64,000 nt of DNA from Leptospira abararensis (lineage in GTDB: Bacteria; Spirochaetota; Leptospiria; Leptospirales; Leptospiraceae). A program made the position numbers and the translations under genes. This document shows positions 8,682 to 18,735 of this stretch, piece by piece (the stretch's first letter is position 1; each line of letters opens with the position of its first letter). Where the stretch lies: assembly GCF_016918735.1 (NCBI RefSeq), contig NZ_JAFFPR010000037.1:62001-126000 (forward strand), written 5' to 3'. The notes under the pieces are model-generated. The model made no database searches. It was given only the letters and a program-made list of their open reading frames with translations, and was not told where the DNA came from.

Positions 8682-11044
8682 TTTTTATTTTTTTTTGAAC
8701 CAGCAGCTTCCAATGCTTTGGTATCTTCTGGTTTCGGGTATTTCGGCCTTTGGTGTAAACTAGAAAGTAAAACTTCCTTAAAACTGGCTTTGATGATTTC
8801 TAAATCCCCAATGGTCAGACCACTTTCATCCAATTGGTTTTCCGCTAACTTCGAATTGATAATTTTACGAATGAGTTCATCTAAACTCTCGGGGGATACC
8901 TCATCAAGTGAACGTGAAGCGGCTTCCAAAGAATCGGCAATCATCACAATCCCTGTTTCTTTACTTTGTGGTTTGGGGCCTGGGTATTGAAAATCTTTTT
9001 TGTTAATGTTTTTTCTGGCAGAGGCAGAGATATCCTGCAACGCCTTGTGATAAAAAAACGCCATGGTGGAAGTTCCGTGGTGTTCGGGAATAAAACTGAT
9101 GATCTCACGAGGAAGCCTTGCTTTTTTTGCCATTTCAATCCCATCTAACACGTGATCGATGACAGTTTTCGCGGCAAGGGCAGGATTATTTTTATCAATA
9201 TGTTCAGGTTTAGGAATCAAATGTTGGTTTTCGACAAAAAAACCAGCATTGGGAATTTTTCCAATGTCATGGAAATACACACCCACTCGAACAAGAAGTC
9301 TATCTAAGTTTAAATTTTGGGCTGCACGTTCAGACAATGCTGCCACCATAAAGGTATGAGTATAAGTCGATGGGGCTTTAGTGAGAAGTTGTTGTAAAAG
9401 CGGATGACCTGTGTCAGCAAGTTCAATTAGTTTGAAACGAGTAGGAATATTGAAAACATATTCATACAATGGAAGTAAAAACTGAACCGCTGTAGCACTC
9501 GCAAATCCATTGATAAAACACATTACCGTGATTCGAAATAAATTGGAATTACTTAAGTCCCTATAAAAACCAGCACCAGTTGATACATAAAATTCTCTTC
9601 CATCAAATAAATAACCGGCAGTGGTTATGAGGATTTGGACAAATGTAAGTAAAAAACCAGCCTTTAAAAAATCGATTCGTTTGAGAAGTCGCCTTCCATA
9701 AATGGAACTCATTACTGCAACAGTGAAAGCCAACATAAAGGAGGTCGGATTGTAACGAGAAGCAAAGAATACAGCAAAGGAAAGAAAAAATCCAATCGCA
9801 ATGGAAAGTTGTTCATCATAAACAAAACCAAGAAGTAAACAGAGCATCCCTACAGGAACAAACATTCCAAAATAATACACTGCAGATAAATCATTGTCAG
9901 TCGCATAAAAAACTTTTGAAAGTAGGTAAATGGAGGCGATCACAATCCAAAGTGTAAAAAAGATAATTAAGTTACTGGAAAGATCATTCAACCTGTTGGG
10001 CCTGTAACGAATGAGATAAAACCCCACGATCACAATCAGAACGCATTGTGTGAGAAATATAGATACAATCGATGCCAAGTTAGCCCTTGTTGCATAACGA
10101 TTCATCATCTCTAACTTTAATTTCACTTCGGGAGTGATCACGTCTCCTGCACGAACTATCACTTCATTGGCTTGGATCCGACTTTTTTGAACGGGGACAG
10201 AGTTTGTCGCTCGCATACGAGCATTTTCTGTTTCCTCTGGGTTGTAATTACATGCAGGATAGGAGTACACATAGTACAATCCAATCCTAGAGACAGCTTT
10301 CAGAAGTGATTCAGAGACATTGGGTAATTTTTCCGAAGCTAACTTTGACAATACGGAAGCAACAGGTCCCTCTTTATAAATTTGAGATCTGGGGATGACT
10401 AAATTTCCGTCAATGATGGAGGTTTGGTCTTGGGTTCCAATGTTACGAATTTTAGCACCCGCTTTGTCCAAATCTTTGGCAAAACTTAGGTCTTCTTTTA
10501 CAATACAGTACTTGGAAAAAATTAGGTTGGTATATTGTTGGATGAAGTTCTTTAACTTGTCTTTCTTTGGATAATCCAAGATGGCCTGGATTTCTTCATT
10601 GGTGCGGTTACGCCATCTAGGGATCCGATCCTTTACAATGGCAGGTGTTCCCTTTCCTTCTGTTAGGATGGTGCGGAGAAGTTCGATATCTTCCGAAAGA
10701 TTGGTATCAATCCCAGCAACTAAAATTCCAAAATCTTTATCAAAAGCAAAAGGAACGCTGGCAGCAGCTTTTTGTTTTTCCGCGTTTGTTTTCTCTGTAT
10801 CTTCGTAAGAAAATTCTTTTACCGATTGGATGGTTTCAGGAGCAATTTTTCCTTCAGAAAATAAGCCATCCGGATCGGTATTGACACTGGTTTGTCCAAA
10901 AAAAGGAATCGAAAGTACGTAAGTCACAAAAAGAAGGGTAAGCGAAACCAAAATGATTTGGATGTTTCGAACTACAGAAACTGGCCTAACTTTTGTTAGG
11001 AAGTCTGTCACTTGGGTCATGGAGGAATCTAAAATCTTTTTCAT
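8678..11044 (-). CDS. pgpH: PgpH-type 7TM-HD cyclic-di-AMP phosphodiesterase
   Basis: The 788-residue membrane protein has a cytoplasmic start, one transmembrane helix (about 27-49), a large extracytoplasmic 7TMR-HDED domain (about 50-305), a block of seven transmembrane helices (about 310-500) and a cytoplasmic HD phosphohydrolase domain with YFHDIGK (about residue 590) and PEHHG. PgpH proteins hydrolyse the second messenger c-di-AMP to pApA. A Lys-rich tail ends the protein. It overlaps phoH upstream and ybeY downstream by 4 bases each. The family call is firm; the c-di-AMP substrate is from characterised homologues. Confidence 0.88.
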   Translation of the reverse strand: MKKILDSSMTQVTDFLTKVRPVSVVRNIQIILVSLTLLFVTYVLSIPFFGQTSVNTDPDGLFSEGKIAPETIQSVKEFSYEDTEKTNAEKQKAAASVPFAFDKDFGILVAGIDTNLSEDIELLRTILTEGKGTPAIVKDRIPRWRNRTNEEIQAILDYPKKDKLKNFIQQYTNLIFSKYCIVKEDLSFAKDLDKAGAKIRNIGTQDQTSIIDGNLVIPRSQIYKEGPVASVLSKLASEKLPNVSESLLKAVSRIGLYYVYSYPACNYNPEETENARMRATNSVPVQKSRIQANEVIVRAGDVITPEVKLKLEMMNRYATRANLASIVSIFLTQCVLIVIVGFYLIRYRPNRLNDLSSNLIIFFTLWIVIASIYLLSKVFYATDNDLSAVYYFGMFVPVGMLCLLLGFVYDEQLSIAIGFFLSFAVFFASRYNPTSFMLAFTVAVMSSIYGRRLLKRIDFLKAGFLLTFVQILITTAGYLFDGREFYVSTGAGFYRDLSNSNLFRITVMCFINGFASATAVQFLLPLYEYVFNIPTRFKLIELADTGHPLLQQLLTKAPSTYTHTFMVAALSERAAQNLNLDRLLVRVGVYFHDIGKIPNAGFFVENQHLIPKPEHIDKNNPALAAKTVIDHVLDGIEMAKKARLPREIISFIPEHHGTSTMAFFYHKALQDISASARKNINKKDFQYPGPKPQSKETGIVMIADSLEAASRSLDEVSPESLDELIRKIINSKLAENQLDESGLTIGDLEIIKASFKEVLLSSLHQRPKYPKPEDTKALEAAGSKKNKK

Positions 11045-12048
11045 GGTTTTTTAGAGAAGAGACTTTCGTTTTCTTCAAATCGTCTGACAATCGATTCGAC
11101 GATGGGGTGACGTGTAATATCCTCTCTTCCAAAGAAAATCGTTTCAATTCCGCTTAAATTACGAAGCGTATACACTGTTTTTTCTAGTCCGGAACGCCCG
11201 TGAGCCAAGTCAATTTGCGTGGCATCCCCGGAAATTGCCATTTTTGAATTTTTTCCAAACCTAGTGAGAAACATTTTTAATTGAGGTAAAGTACAGTTTT
11301 GGGCTTCATCTAAAATGATAAAGGAATGAGAGAGAGTACGCCCTCTCATAAAAGCAATGGGTGCAATTTCAATTTTACCCACTTGTAAATACTCAGTGGT
11401 TTTTTCAAAACCAATACATTCGTGTAACGCATCGTAGATGGGGCGTAAATAAGGATTTACTTTTTGTGTTAAATCCCCAGGCAAAAATCCTAAGTTCTCC
11501 CCGGCTTCTACAGCAGGACGAGTGAGAATCAACCGGTCCACCTCCCCCGTTTGCATCATCCGGCAGGCTGTCGCTATGGATAAAAAAGTTTTACCAGTTC
11601 CGGCAGGTCCCATCGCTATGGTAATGTAGTTTTTATGGAGGCTATCCACAAAACTTTCCTGGTTTTTGGTGCGAGGGAAGATGGGTTTTCCTTTGAAGGT
11701 GACAAAAATTTTGTCTCTCGGAGTCCAGGTCTCTCCTTCCTTTTGGAAGTCAGAGGAACCAGGAGTCGGCCAACCACCACTCGAGTCTTTTACCTTATTC
11801 ACAAGGTAATCAATATCAAAAAAGGAATACTCCGCTTTGTCTGGTCTACGTTTGAAATTTTCTTCCACTTTCTGGAAGGTACCCAAGGCCACTTGGACTT
11901 GGTCCTCGCTCCCTTGGATGATAAGAGATTTTCCTCTCGGAATGAGTTTTACATTGAGTCGACTTTCCCATAACGGGAGTTTGCTGTCTCCAATCCCACA
12001 AACCGTTTGGTAGAGGGATTCTTCTTGAAATGTAAAACTTTCATCCAT
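11041..12048 (-). CDS. phoH: PhoH-like P-loop ATPase
   Basis: Cytoplasmic ATPase of 335 residues. Residues about 10-80 form a KH-like N-terminal part typical of PhoH-like (YbeZ) proteins, followed by the nucleotide-binding domain with Walker A GPAGTGKT (about 149-156) and Walker B ILDEAQN. YbeZ/PhoH partners with YbeY in RNA metabolism, which agrees with the phoH-pgpH-ybeY order. The start lies one base downstream of aspS, probably within one transcript. Confidence 0.9.
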   Translation of the reverse strand: MDESFTFQEESLYQTVCGIGDSKLPLWESRLNVKLIPRGKSLIIQGSEDQVQVALGTFQKVEENFKRRPDKAEYSFFDIDYLVNKVKDSSGGWPTPGSSDFQKEGETWTPRDKIFVTFKGKPIFPRTKNQESFVDSLHKNYITIAMGPAGTGKTFLSIATACRMMQTGEVDRLILTRPAVEAGENLGFLPGDLTQKVNPYLRPIYDALHECIGFEKTTEYLQVGKIEIAPIAFMRGRTLSHSFIILDEAQNCTLPQLKMFLTRFGKNSKMAISGDATQIDLAHGRSGLEKTVYTLRNLSGIETIFFGREDITRHPIVESIVRRFEENESLFSKKP

Positions 12049-12049
12049 A

Positions 12050-13855
12050 TTAGATAGTGACTACCCTGAGTTTTAGTTCTTCCAATTGTTTTGCATCGAC
12101 AGGCCCCGGCGCTTCACTCATCATACAAGTTCCTTTTTGAGTTTTTGGAAAGGCAATGACATCCCGAATGGAAGTTCCACCCGTTAGCAACATCATAATC
12201 CGATCCACACCAAAAGCAATCCCCCCATGAGGTGGCGCACCGAAGGAAAGGGCGTCCAGTAAAAATCCAAATTTGGATTTTGCATCTTCTTCCCCAATTC
12301 CAATCGCTTCCAAAACTAGACTTTGGATTTCTGGATTGTGAATCCGAATCGATCCTCCGCCAATTTCTGTTCCATTCAAAACTAGATCATAAGCTTTAGC
12401 ACCAATCGTAGAAAGGTCAACTGATTTCCCAGCTTTCCAATCTCTTAGTTTGTCAAAGTCTTCTTCTTTGGGAGATGTAAAAGGATGGTGGAGGAAGGTC
12501 CAAGTTTTAGTGGCTTCATCCAATTCAAACATAGGAAAATCCACGACCCAATGGAAACTATAAGGAACCTTAGGTGGATCATATTTTTCTGATAATTTCA
12601 ATCGAAGGGCACCAAGAGAGGCATTGACTATCTTAGAGGTATCGGCTCCAAAGAAAACCATGTCCCCTTCTTTGGAACCAACGGCTTTCGCTATTGCTTC
12701 GAGGGCTTCCGGTGTGAATCGTTTGGTAATGGTCGACTCGAGTCCGTTTGCTCCGTGTTTCATATAGGCAAGGCCTTTCGCGCGGAAGTCTCTGGACAAC
12801 CAAGCAGTTAGGTCTTCGATTTCTTTTCTGGAAATCACAGAACCACCAGGAACACAAATGGCCTTCACCACTCCACCACTGGAAACAGCAGCACTGAATA
12901 CTTGGAAGTCCGCATCTTTTACAATCTCAGATACATTCACCAGTTTCATTCCAAAACGAATGTCTGGTTTGTCTGAGCCGTATTCTTCCATAGCCACATG
13001 ATACGGCATGGTCATAAAGGGAGCGTTTACTTCTAAGTGGAATACTTTCTTTAAGGCATGCGCCCACATAGATTCAATCTCAGAACGGATGTCTTCTTCT
13101 GTGACAAAAGAAAACTCCATATCGAGTTGTGTGAACTCAGGCTGGCGGTCCGCTCGTAAGTCTTCATCTCGAAAACATTTTACGATTTGGAAGTATCGTT
13201 CCATTCCCCCAATCATCAGAATTTGTTTAAAAAGTTGGGGAGACTGCGGAAGAGCATAGAACTCTCCTGCATTCAAACGGGAAGGAACGAGGAAATCACG
13301 TGCCCCTTCTGGAGTGGATTTATTTAAAATAGGAGTTTCGATTTCTAAAAAGGATTTGCTGTCTAGATATTCCCGCAAAGCAAAGGTTAGTTTGTGACGT
13401 AAAACCAAACGATCACGCAGTTCTTCACGACGCATATCAAGATATCGATACTTCAAACGAATTTCTTCCCCAGACGGATCAAATTCATCTAAAGTAAAGG
13501 GAGGAGTTTTGGATGTATTTAAAATTTCTACAGATTCAGCAATTAACTCGTATTTGCCGGTTTCCATTTTCGGATTGATGGATTCTGCATCACGAAGCGA
13601 AAGTTTTCCTTTCACTGCAATTACAAACTCAGAACGAATTTTTTCTACTTTTACGAAGTCGTCTCCGAGGATTTCTTTACGTGCTACAATTTGTAAAATT
13701 CCGGAACGATCACGAAGGTCGATAAAGATTACTCCGCCTTGGTCGCGGTAACGAAATGCCCAACCGGAAAGGAATAAAGTTTTACCGACAGACGCATCCG
13801 ATACACTCGTTGCACTCATTCTATTTTTATATTCGGAACTGACCCACTGATTCAA
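12050..13855 (-). CDS. aspS: Aspartyl-tRNA synthetase
   Basis: Class II synthetase of the bacterial type, 601 residues: N-terminal OB-fold anticodon-binding domain (about 5-140), catalytic core with motif 2 [18 protein letters not shown], an inserted GAD domain (about 300-420) and motif 3 GVDRIMMLL near the end. It charges tRNA-Asp; whether it also charges tRNA-Asn cannot be read from the sequence with confidence. ATG at 13855 and at 13819 (MSATSVSD) are both possible; the longer form matches normal length. Gap to dnaB is 12 bases. Confidence 0.95.
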   Translation of the reverse strand: MNQWVSSEYKNRMSATSVSDASVGKTLFLSGWAFRYRDQGGVIFIDLRDRSGILQIVARKEILGDDFVKVEKIRSEFVIAVKGKLSLRDAESINPKMETGKYELIAESVEILNTSKTPPFTLDEFDPSGEEIRLKYRYLDMRREELRDRLVLRHKLTFALREYLDSKSFLEIETPILNKSTPEGARDFLVPSRLNAGEFYALPQSPQLFKQILMIGGMERYFQIVKCFRDEDLRADRQPEFTQLDMEFSFVTEEDIRSEIESMWAHALKKVFHLEVNAPFMTMPYHVAMEEYGSDKPDIRFGMKLVNVSEIVKDADFQVFSAAVSSGGVVKAICVPGGSVISRKEIEDLTAWLSRDFRAKGLAYMKHGANGLESTITKRFTPEALEAIAKAVGSKEGDMVFFGADTSKIVNASLGALRLKLSEKYDPPKVPYSFHWVVDFPMFELDEATKTWTFLHHPFTSPKEEDFDKLRDWKAGKSVDLSTIGAKAYDLVLNGTEIGGGSIRIHNPEIQSLVLEAIGIGEEDAKSKFGFLLDALSFGAPPHGGIAFGVDRIMMLLTGGTSIRDVIAFPKTQKGTCMMSEAPGPVDAKQLEELKLRVVTI

Positions 13856-13867
13856 TTGAAAACCTCT

Positions 13868-15211
13868 TTATAATGGAACGTTGTCGAAACGGCTGATCTT
13901 CGGATTGAACATCAATGGAAAATCGGCCGTAGCACCCGCTCTGTTTTTGGCGATGATGATCTCAGCCATTCCCCTTTTGTTCGGGTCAAGCTCTTCGGGA
14001 GGTTTCACCATTTCTTCCCGATATATAAAACATACAATATCCGCATCCTGCTCAATGGCACCTGACTCCCGTAAGTCGGAAAGTTGTGGCCTTTGGTCTT
14101 TGGATCGATTTTCAATGGAACGGTTCATCTGCGATAAAGCGATGATGGGGCAACCCACTTCCCGTGCCATTTGTTTCAGTCCCCTGGAAATATTGGCAAC
14201 CTCTTGTTGCCTTCCCCCCATGGCTGCTTTTGGATCACTCATTAGCTGTAAATAGTCAACAATCACAAGCCCCACTTCTTCTGTGGTCCTGAGTTGGCGA
14301 AGCCTTGCCGAAAATTCTTGAATGGTCAAATACCCAGAATCATCAATGTACAAACTAGCCGATGTGATATTTCCAATACTATCTTTGAGTTGGGTCATCT
14401 GAGCCGAAGTCAGAGTTCCCGCCTTTAAAGCATAGGAATCAATCCTTGCATCCGCACTGATGAGTTTGAGAAGTAATTCGATCCGACTCATCTCGAGAGA
14501 AAAAATAACAACCGTCTTGCGCTCTTTCAAAGCAGCGTTGGCAGCAATATTCAGGGCAAAGGTTGTTTTCCCGTTTCCGGGACGAGCCGCAAGGATCATG
14601 AGTTCGTGTGACTTAAGTCCTGTGGTCGCCATATCAAGTCCGGTAAAATGCGTTTTTAATCCGTTAATTCCACCGGTTCCATTTTGGCTTGCCGCTACAA
14701 CATTTTTGATATAATCAATAAGTGCATTGGCATCATCTTTTACTTTTCTTAAACCCTTGGATCTCTCTTGGCGAGAGATGTCCATTAGCGACTGTTCTAC
14801 GAGACTAAATACAGAATCGTTTTCCCCAGGTTCAACTTTTACTTTATCTATGGCTTGGTTTAAGGCTTCGACGTACTTACGACGATCCGAAATACGTTTC
14901 ACTCGCCGAACATAGTAGTCCAGTGGTTGGAAGGGAACAGTATCTTTGTAGAGGGAAGTGATGTATTCCAAGTCGCGGGATTCATCTTTAAAAAGACGTT
15001 TTTCCCGCATTTGGTTTGTGACCGTAACTAGGTCGATGGAAACCCCTTCACTGATGAGATCGGTGACAGCCTCGAAGATCCTTCTATGACTGTCCATATA
15101 GAAGTCATCCGGGCTTAGACCTAAGTCTTCCTGCCCGGCTACCCCTCTCATGAGTAGGTAACCGATTAAGTTCTTCTCAGACTCTATCTCCTGAAGAGGG
15201 TTAGAATTCAT
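13868..15211 (-). CDS. dnaB: Replicative DNA helicase DnaB
   Basis: Hexameric fork helicase, 447 residues. The N-terminal collar/primase-interaction domain (about 1-105) starts with the typical [16 protein letters not shown]; the RecA-like motor holds Walker [10 protein letters not shown], Walker [11 protein letters not shown], and the family element [15 protein letters not shown]. No intein or insertion. It follows rplI in the rpsF-ssb-rpsR-rplI-dnaB order frequent in bacteria, which links replication and ribosomal protein expression. Confidence 0.96.
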   Translation of the reverse strand: MNSNPLQEIESEKNLIGYLLMRGVAGQEDLGLSPDDFYMDSHRRIFEAVTDLISEGVSIDLVTVTNQMREKRLFKDESRDLEYITSLYKDTVPFQPLDYYVRRVKRISDRRKYVEALNQAIDKVKVEPGENDSVFSLVEQSLMDISRQERSKGLRKVKDDANALIDYIKNVVAASQNGTGGINGLKTHFTGLDMATTGLKSHELMILAARPGNGKTTFALNIAANAALKERKTVVIFSLEMSRIELLLKLISADARIDSYALKAGTLTSAQMTQLKDSIGNITSASLYIDDSGYLTIQEFSARLRQLRTTEEVGLVIVDYLQLMSDPKAAMGGRQQEVANISRGLKQMAREVGCPIIALSQMNRSIENRSKDQRPQLSDLRESGAIEQDADIVCFIYREEMVKPPEELDPNKRGMAEIIIAKNRAGATADFPLMFNPKISRFDNVPL

Positions 15212-15232
15212 CGAAAAAGTGGAAGCGTTAAA

Positions 15233-15679
15233 CTATGCTTGGCCGACGACTTTAACTATGATTTGGGGAACAACACCTTCAGCCAAACGAACTTTAATTT
15301 TATATTCGCCCACTGACTTTAGTGGCTCACCTAAATCTAGTTTGCGTTTGTCGAGTTCTACTCCAGTGTTTTTGATTGCTAGTGCAATGTCATTCGCTGT
15401 CACAGAACCGAAAAGTTTGTCGTTCTCACCCACTTTCACTTTTATCTCGTAAGTTTTACCTTCGATAGAAGAAGAAAGTTCTTTCATCACCTTCACACGT
15501 TTGTCGCGTTTCAGTTCAGCAAGTTTCTTTTGGTGGACTGCGGCTTTTGTGTTTCCATCATTTGCACGGACTGCAAATCTTCTAGGAATGAGGAAGTTAC
15601 GCGCATAACCGTCCGCAACTTCTTTCACATCACCAGCATCACCAAGATTCAATACATCTTTTTGCAATACAACTTTCAT
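15233..15679 (-). CDS. rplI: 50S ribosomal protein L9
   Basis: The protein is 148 residues, the normal length, with the classic N-terminal globular domain (MKVVLQKDVLNLGDAGDVKEV, GYARNFLIP), a long Lys-rich connecting helix and a C-terminal domain. It binds 23S rRNA at the base of the L1 stalk and supports reading-frame maintenance. It lies 9 bases after rpsR and 21 bases before dnaB. Confidence 0.97.
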   Translation of the reverse strand: MKVVLQKDVLNLGDAGDVKEVADGYARNFLIPRRFAVRANDGNTKAAVHQKKLAELKRDKRVKVMKELSSSIEGKTYEIKVKVGENDKLFGSVTANDIALAIKNTGVELDKRKLDLGEPLKSVGEYKIKVRLAEGVVPQIIVKVVGQA

Positions 15680-15688
15680 CCGTTACTC

Positions 15689-16039
15689 CTACAGAACTTT
15701 AAACGGCAATAAGCCGATCGATCTGGATTTTCTGATTTCACGAGCGAGGGCTCTTTGGTGTTTACCACAAGTTCCAGTGATTCTTCTTGGAATGATTTTA
15801 CCACGGTTGGTAACAAATCTTTCTAAGATGTCTACTCGTTTGTAATCAAGTCCTGCAAGTAAGGCTTTGTCAGCGCAGAACTTACATACTTTCTTTTTAT
15901 ATTTTGCGTTTTTACGACCGAATTTGCCTTCTCCGTCTTTACCACGGAAACCGCCTTTTTCGTCGTCTTCTAACCCGTCCATACTCTCGCGGGAATCTGT
16001 TCTTGTATCATCAATATTTGTCGTTTCGCTCATTGTCAT
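15689..16039 (-). CDS. rpsR: 30S ribosomal protein S18 with a charged N-terminal extension
   Basis: The S18 core occupies about residues 45-116 ([31 protein letters not shown]). Cysteines C52, C55 and C90-region could bind zinc, as in the zinc-type S18. The preceding 45 residues are acidic then Gly/Lys-rich and are not part of ordinary S18 (about 75-90 residues). Start could be ATG 16039 or 16033 (MSETTN). S18 binds S6, whose gene is two genes upstream. The gap to ssb is 6 bases. Confidence 0.93.
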   Translation of the reverse strand: MTMSETTNIDDTRTDSRESMDGLEDDEKGGFRGKDGEGKFGRKNAKYKKKVCKFCADKALLAGLDYKRVDILERFVTNRGKIIPRRITGTCGKHQRALAREIRKSRSIGLLPFKVL

Positions 16040-16045
16040 AACCTA

Positions 16046-16489
16046 TCAAAAAGGAATGTCGTCATCACCGGCTGGATAATCATCATAACCACTACTTACG
16101 CCGGAATCATAAGAATTGGAACTGTCAGAACGGTCACTACCTGATCCACCGCCGCCTTGCCCTTGACCGCCCAGTAATTGTGCGGATTCGACATAAACAC
16201 GGATTTTAGAGGCTTTTTTGCCTTCAGGAGTTTCCCAGGACTGTTGTTGAAGTCTACCTTCGATCGCTACTTGTTTTCCCTTGCCAGCATATTGTTTTAA
16301 TATGTCAGCGAGTCGGCCCCATGCAACACAGTCAAAATAATGAGTTTCCTCTTTCTTTTCGCCGTTAGTCACATAAACTCTGTTATTCGCAATTGAAAAA
16401 TTGACAACAGAACTTCCGTTCACCGATTTAAATTCCGGATCACGGGTCATTCGACCGATTATAAGTATTTTGTTGAGATCGTTAGCCAT
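16046..16489 (-). CDS. ssb: Single-stranded DNA-binding protein
   Basis: SSB of 147 residues: an OB fold (about 1-105, starting LNKILIIGRMTRDPEFK), a Gly/Ser/Asp-rich flexible linker (about 110-135) and the acidic protein-interaction tail ending DDDIPF, which recruits RecO, PriA and other repair or replication partners. recO is in the same gene run. It overlaps the rpsF stop by 8 bases, so the two are translationally coupled. Confidence 0.96.
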   Translation of the reverse strand: MANDLNKILIIGRMTRDPEFKSVNGSSVVNFSIANNRVYVTNGEKKEETHYFDCVAWGRLADILKQYAGKGKQVAIEGRLQQQSWETPEGKKASKIRVYVESAQLLGGQGQGGGGSGSDRSDSSNSYDSGVSSGYDDYPAGDDDIPF

Positions 16490-16757
16490 TTGCCCTGATT
16501 ACTAGGGTTTTTAAGATGTTTACATTGAGTTTAAACTCATGTTCGATCTTAGAGACTTCTGTCGGGGATCCGGAACACTTGATGAGTGTGAAGTGACCTT
16601 GTTCGTCTTGTCCAACGGGATGCCAGAGTCTTTTAGAACCCCAATCCTCTTCGCCTTGGATCGTGAAGTTGTATTTGGAGAGTAAGTCTTTTACTGCAGA
16701 CTTCGTCTCTTCTACATTACCTTCACGAAGAATATTCGTGATTTCGTAGTTTCTCAT
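16482..16757 (-). CDS. rpsF: 30S ribosomal protein S6
   Basis: S6 (91 residues) pairs with S18 on the platform of the small subunit. The frame is open further upstream to 16850, but the ATG at 16757 gives the family start MRNYEITNILREG and has a good AGGAG ribosome-binding site 5-6 bases upstream; the upstream stretch looks like leader. This is the first gene of the long minus-strand cluster. A stable hairpin lies 17 bases upstream of the start (listed separately). Confidence 0.94.
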   Translation of the reverse strand: MRNYEITNILREGNVEETKSAVKDLLSKYNFTIQGEEDWGSKRLWHPVGQDEQGHFTLIKCSGSPTEVSKIEHEFKLNVNILKTLVIRANG

Positions 16758-16773
16758 ATTTCTCCTATGGGTA

Positions 16774-16799
16774 TACCTACATAGAAACACTTGTAGGTA
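16774..16799 (-). promoter_or_regulatory. Leader hairpin upstream of rpsF
   Basis: TACCTACA and TGTAGGTA form an 8-bp stem with a 10-nt loop, ending 17 bases before the rpsF start. In many bacteria an S6:S18 complex binds a hairpin in this leader and represses the operon; the CCG element of the known motif is not evident in this loop, so the role is open. A possible sigma-70 promoter for the operon lies upstream (TTGGCA, 16-bp spacer, TAACAA). Confidence 0.4.
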
Positions 16800-16849
16800 G
16801 AAGAATTTGTTAGTTTCCACTAGGGTTTTGCCAATAGGGGTCAGGGTCA

Positions 16850-17632
16850 ATGGAATTTCTTCTTGGAGTTCCCAAACCCTTCCATTTCCATGTAATTTCT
16901 AACATTTTTATGGGTGAAAAATCAAATTTTCCTGAAGTTTGGGGCCTCGGCCTTGGCTTATTTTTAGCACTCTATGCTGGTTTTTTAAACCACATCACCC
17001 CGAAAGAACCAGCTCTCGACAACCACTCCGGATTTGAATCCACCCTACTCGGTCTTGAGATGGCAGAAACACCCAAACAAGTCCAGGACTTGATTGGAAT
17101 TCCCGATACCATCGACTTTTTCAATTTATCTTCCGAATACCGAAGGGTTCACTATTTCGATTTTGGATTTATCTTTTGTTATTTGGCATTTCTGACCTAT
17201 ACAGGCCATTATGCAGGTAGGAAAGTGCGGCCCATATTTTTAAAGATATTTATGGGGATGGTTTTACTTCTTGTGATCGCAGGATTTGCCGACTTAATCG
17301 AAAATATTTTAATCCTAAATGTCCTGGATGCTAAAACTGCAGAAGAGATGGCCCCTTCTCTCGAATACCTAAAACCTACATCGCAGCTCAAATGGTTTTG
17401 TTTGTTTGGGTACGCCGCGATTGTCTCCGTATACTTTTGGTTATATGAAAAAGGTTGGATTTTAAAAACAGCTTCTGTTTTATTTTTTACTGGATTTTTC
17501 TTGCAGTTGTTTTCGATTTATAAAACCAATTTACTCGAACTTAGTTTTCCTTTTTTTGCGGTGGGACTAGTTTGCAGTTGGTTCCACTACGGTTTTAGTT
17601 TGGCCTTTAGTTCCTTATCCAAAAAAACATAA
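16850..17632 (+). CDS. Multi-pass membrane protein, unknown function
   Basis: Hydrophobicity suggests about six transmembrane segments in 260 residues (near residues 30-46, 105-122, 137-155, 190-205, 210-228 and 237-255), with a polar periplasmic or cytoplasmic region at about 47-103. I recognise no family. Two starts are possible: ATG 16850 (AGGG upstream) or ATG 16910 (MGEKSNF). The 3' end overlaps the convergent CapA-like gene by 46 bases. It is divergent from the rpsF operon. Confidence 0.6.
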   Translation: MEFLLGVPKPFHFHVISNIFMGEKSNFPEVWGLGLGLFLALYAGFLNHITPKEPALDNHSGFESTLLGLEMAETPKQVQDLIGIPDTIDFFNLSSEYRRVHYFDFGFIFCYLAFLTYTGHYAGRKVRPIFLKIFMGMVLLLVIAGFADLIENILILNVLDAKTAEEMAPSLEYLKPTSQLKWFCLFGYAAIVSVYFWLYEKGWILKTASVLFFTGFFLQLFSIYKTNLLELSFPFFAVGLVCSWFHYGFSLAFSSLSKKT

Positions 17633-18735
17633 CCCCTGCCTCCAGAAATCACAAGTTCTGTTCCTAGTTGTTTACAAAGAATCGAATATTCTTTTAAAAA
17701 ACTTTCTGCCTCTTTGGGACCCAGAGGAAAAAAGTAATGATCTCCCGGAAGAGATTGGTGTTTTCCAAATATAGGAATCACCTCAACAAACAAAAGTTTT
17801 TCTCCATCAAAATGTAAAACAATAGATATATTATGTTTTAAGTATTGATTTTTGGATCCAAAGAAAAAATTTCCCAGAGAATAAATCACAACACCCTTGG
17901 GAAATACTTCGATCCCTTGAGGAACATGGGGATGATGACCGATAATCACTTTATATCCTGCACCTACCAAGTATTTGGCGGCATTTCTTTCCGTATCCAT
18001 GGGAAAAGGATTGTACTCCACCCCCCAATGAACTGATAAAATGTTTACTTGGTTTGGTTTTGTTTTTTTCACCAGACGTTCTGCGGTAGCCACTCGAAAG
18101 TATGCCGCGCCAGGAGACTTGGATCCCGAAAACAATCTAGTTTCCCCTGTATCCGAAAAAGAAAAGATGCGGTAGTCTGTATTTTGTTTGGTGACGGAGA
18201 TAGGAACCAAAGCTTCGTCCGTATCCTTTCCGGCACCCGTATGGCGGATTGCGAACTCATCCAAAAGTCCCAAGGTGTCGAAGAGCCCATTTTCCCCAAA
18301 GTCCATGGTATGATTATTTCCAAGAAACACCCCGTCAATTCCCAGAAGTCGCAATACATTCAAGTCTCTTCTTTCTCCAAAGAATACATAGGATTTTCGT
18401 TGGTCGACTGCCGGTGTGTTACGCAGGATCGGTGTTTCTAAATTGAGGAAACGATAATCAAAAGTTTTCAGGAAACTTGTAAAACTGCGAAAAGGAAAGT
18501 ATGGATCTTCGTTACGCATGGAATCCCGAACTCCCCAATTAAACATCACATCTCCACCAAACCAAAGTTTTGTGGATTTGGGGAATCGGATGGTTTCACC
18601 CGATTCGGTTCGAAAATGATAAAGATCCTGGATTGGTAATTCTAATTTGGCTTCCACCGATTCTGGAATATCCGCAGAAAAAACAAAGAACGGAAAAACA
18701 AGAATCAGAAAAAAATACAAACGAATCATGCACAT
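17587..18735 (-). CDS. CapA-family metallophosphatase-like protein (poly-gamma-glutamate synthesis type)
   Basis: Residues 1-20 are a signal peptide or anchor. The rest (about 50-350) is a PGA_cap domain of the calcineurin-like fold: FGGDVMFNWGVRD, LGNNHTMDFGENG, SVHWGVEYNPFP and GHHPHVPQGIE carry the metal-binding Asp, Asn and His. Homologues include CapA/PgsA, which take part in poly-gamma-glutamate capsule synthesis, but no pgsB/pgsC genes are nearby, so the actual substrate is unknown. Start could also be ATG 18729. It starts one base after the upstream lipoprotein gene's stop. Confidence 0.8.
   Translation of the reverse strand: MCMIRLYFFLILVFPFFVFSADIPESVEAKLELPIQDLYHFRTESGETIRFPKSTKLWFGGDVMFNWGVRDSMRNEDPYFPFRSFTSFLKTFDYRFLNLETPILRNTPAVDQRKSYVFFGERRDLNVLRLLGIDGVFLGNNHTMDFGENGLFDTLGLLDEFAIRHTGAGKDTDEALVPISVTKQNTDYRIFSFSDTGETRLFSGSKSPGAAYFRVATAERLVKKTKPNQVNILSVHWGVEYNPFPMDTERNAAKYLVGAGYKVIIGHHPHVPQGIEVFPKGVVIYSLGNFFFGSKNQYLKHNISIVLHFDGEKLLFVEVIPIFGKHQSLPGDHYFFPLGPKEAESFLKEYSILCKQLGTELVISGGRGYVFLDKELKAKLKP

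Noticed and set aside
16758..16850. N-terminal extension of ribosomal protein S6
   Set aside because: The ATG at 16757 has a strong AGGAG and the conserved S6 start; the upstream part is leader with a hairpin.
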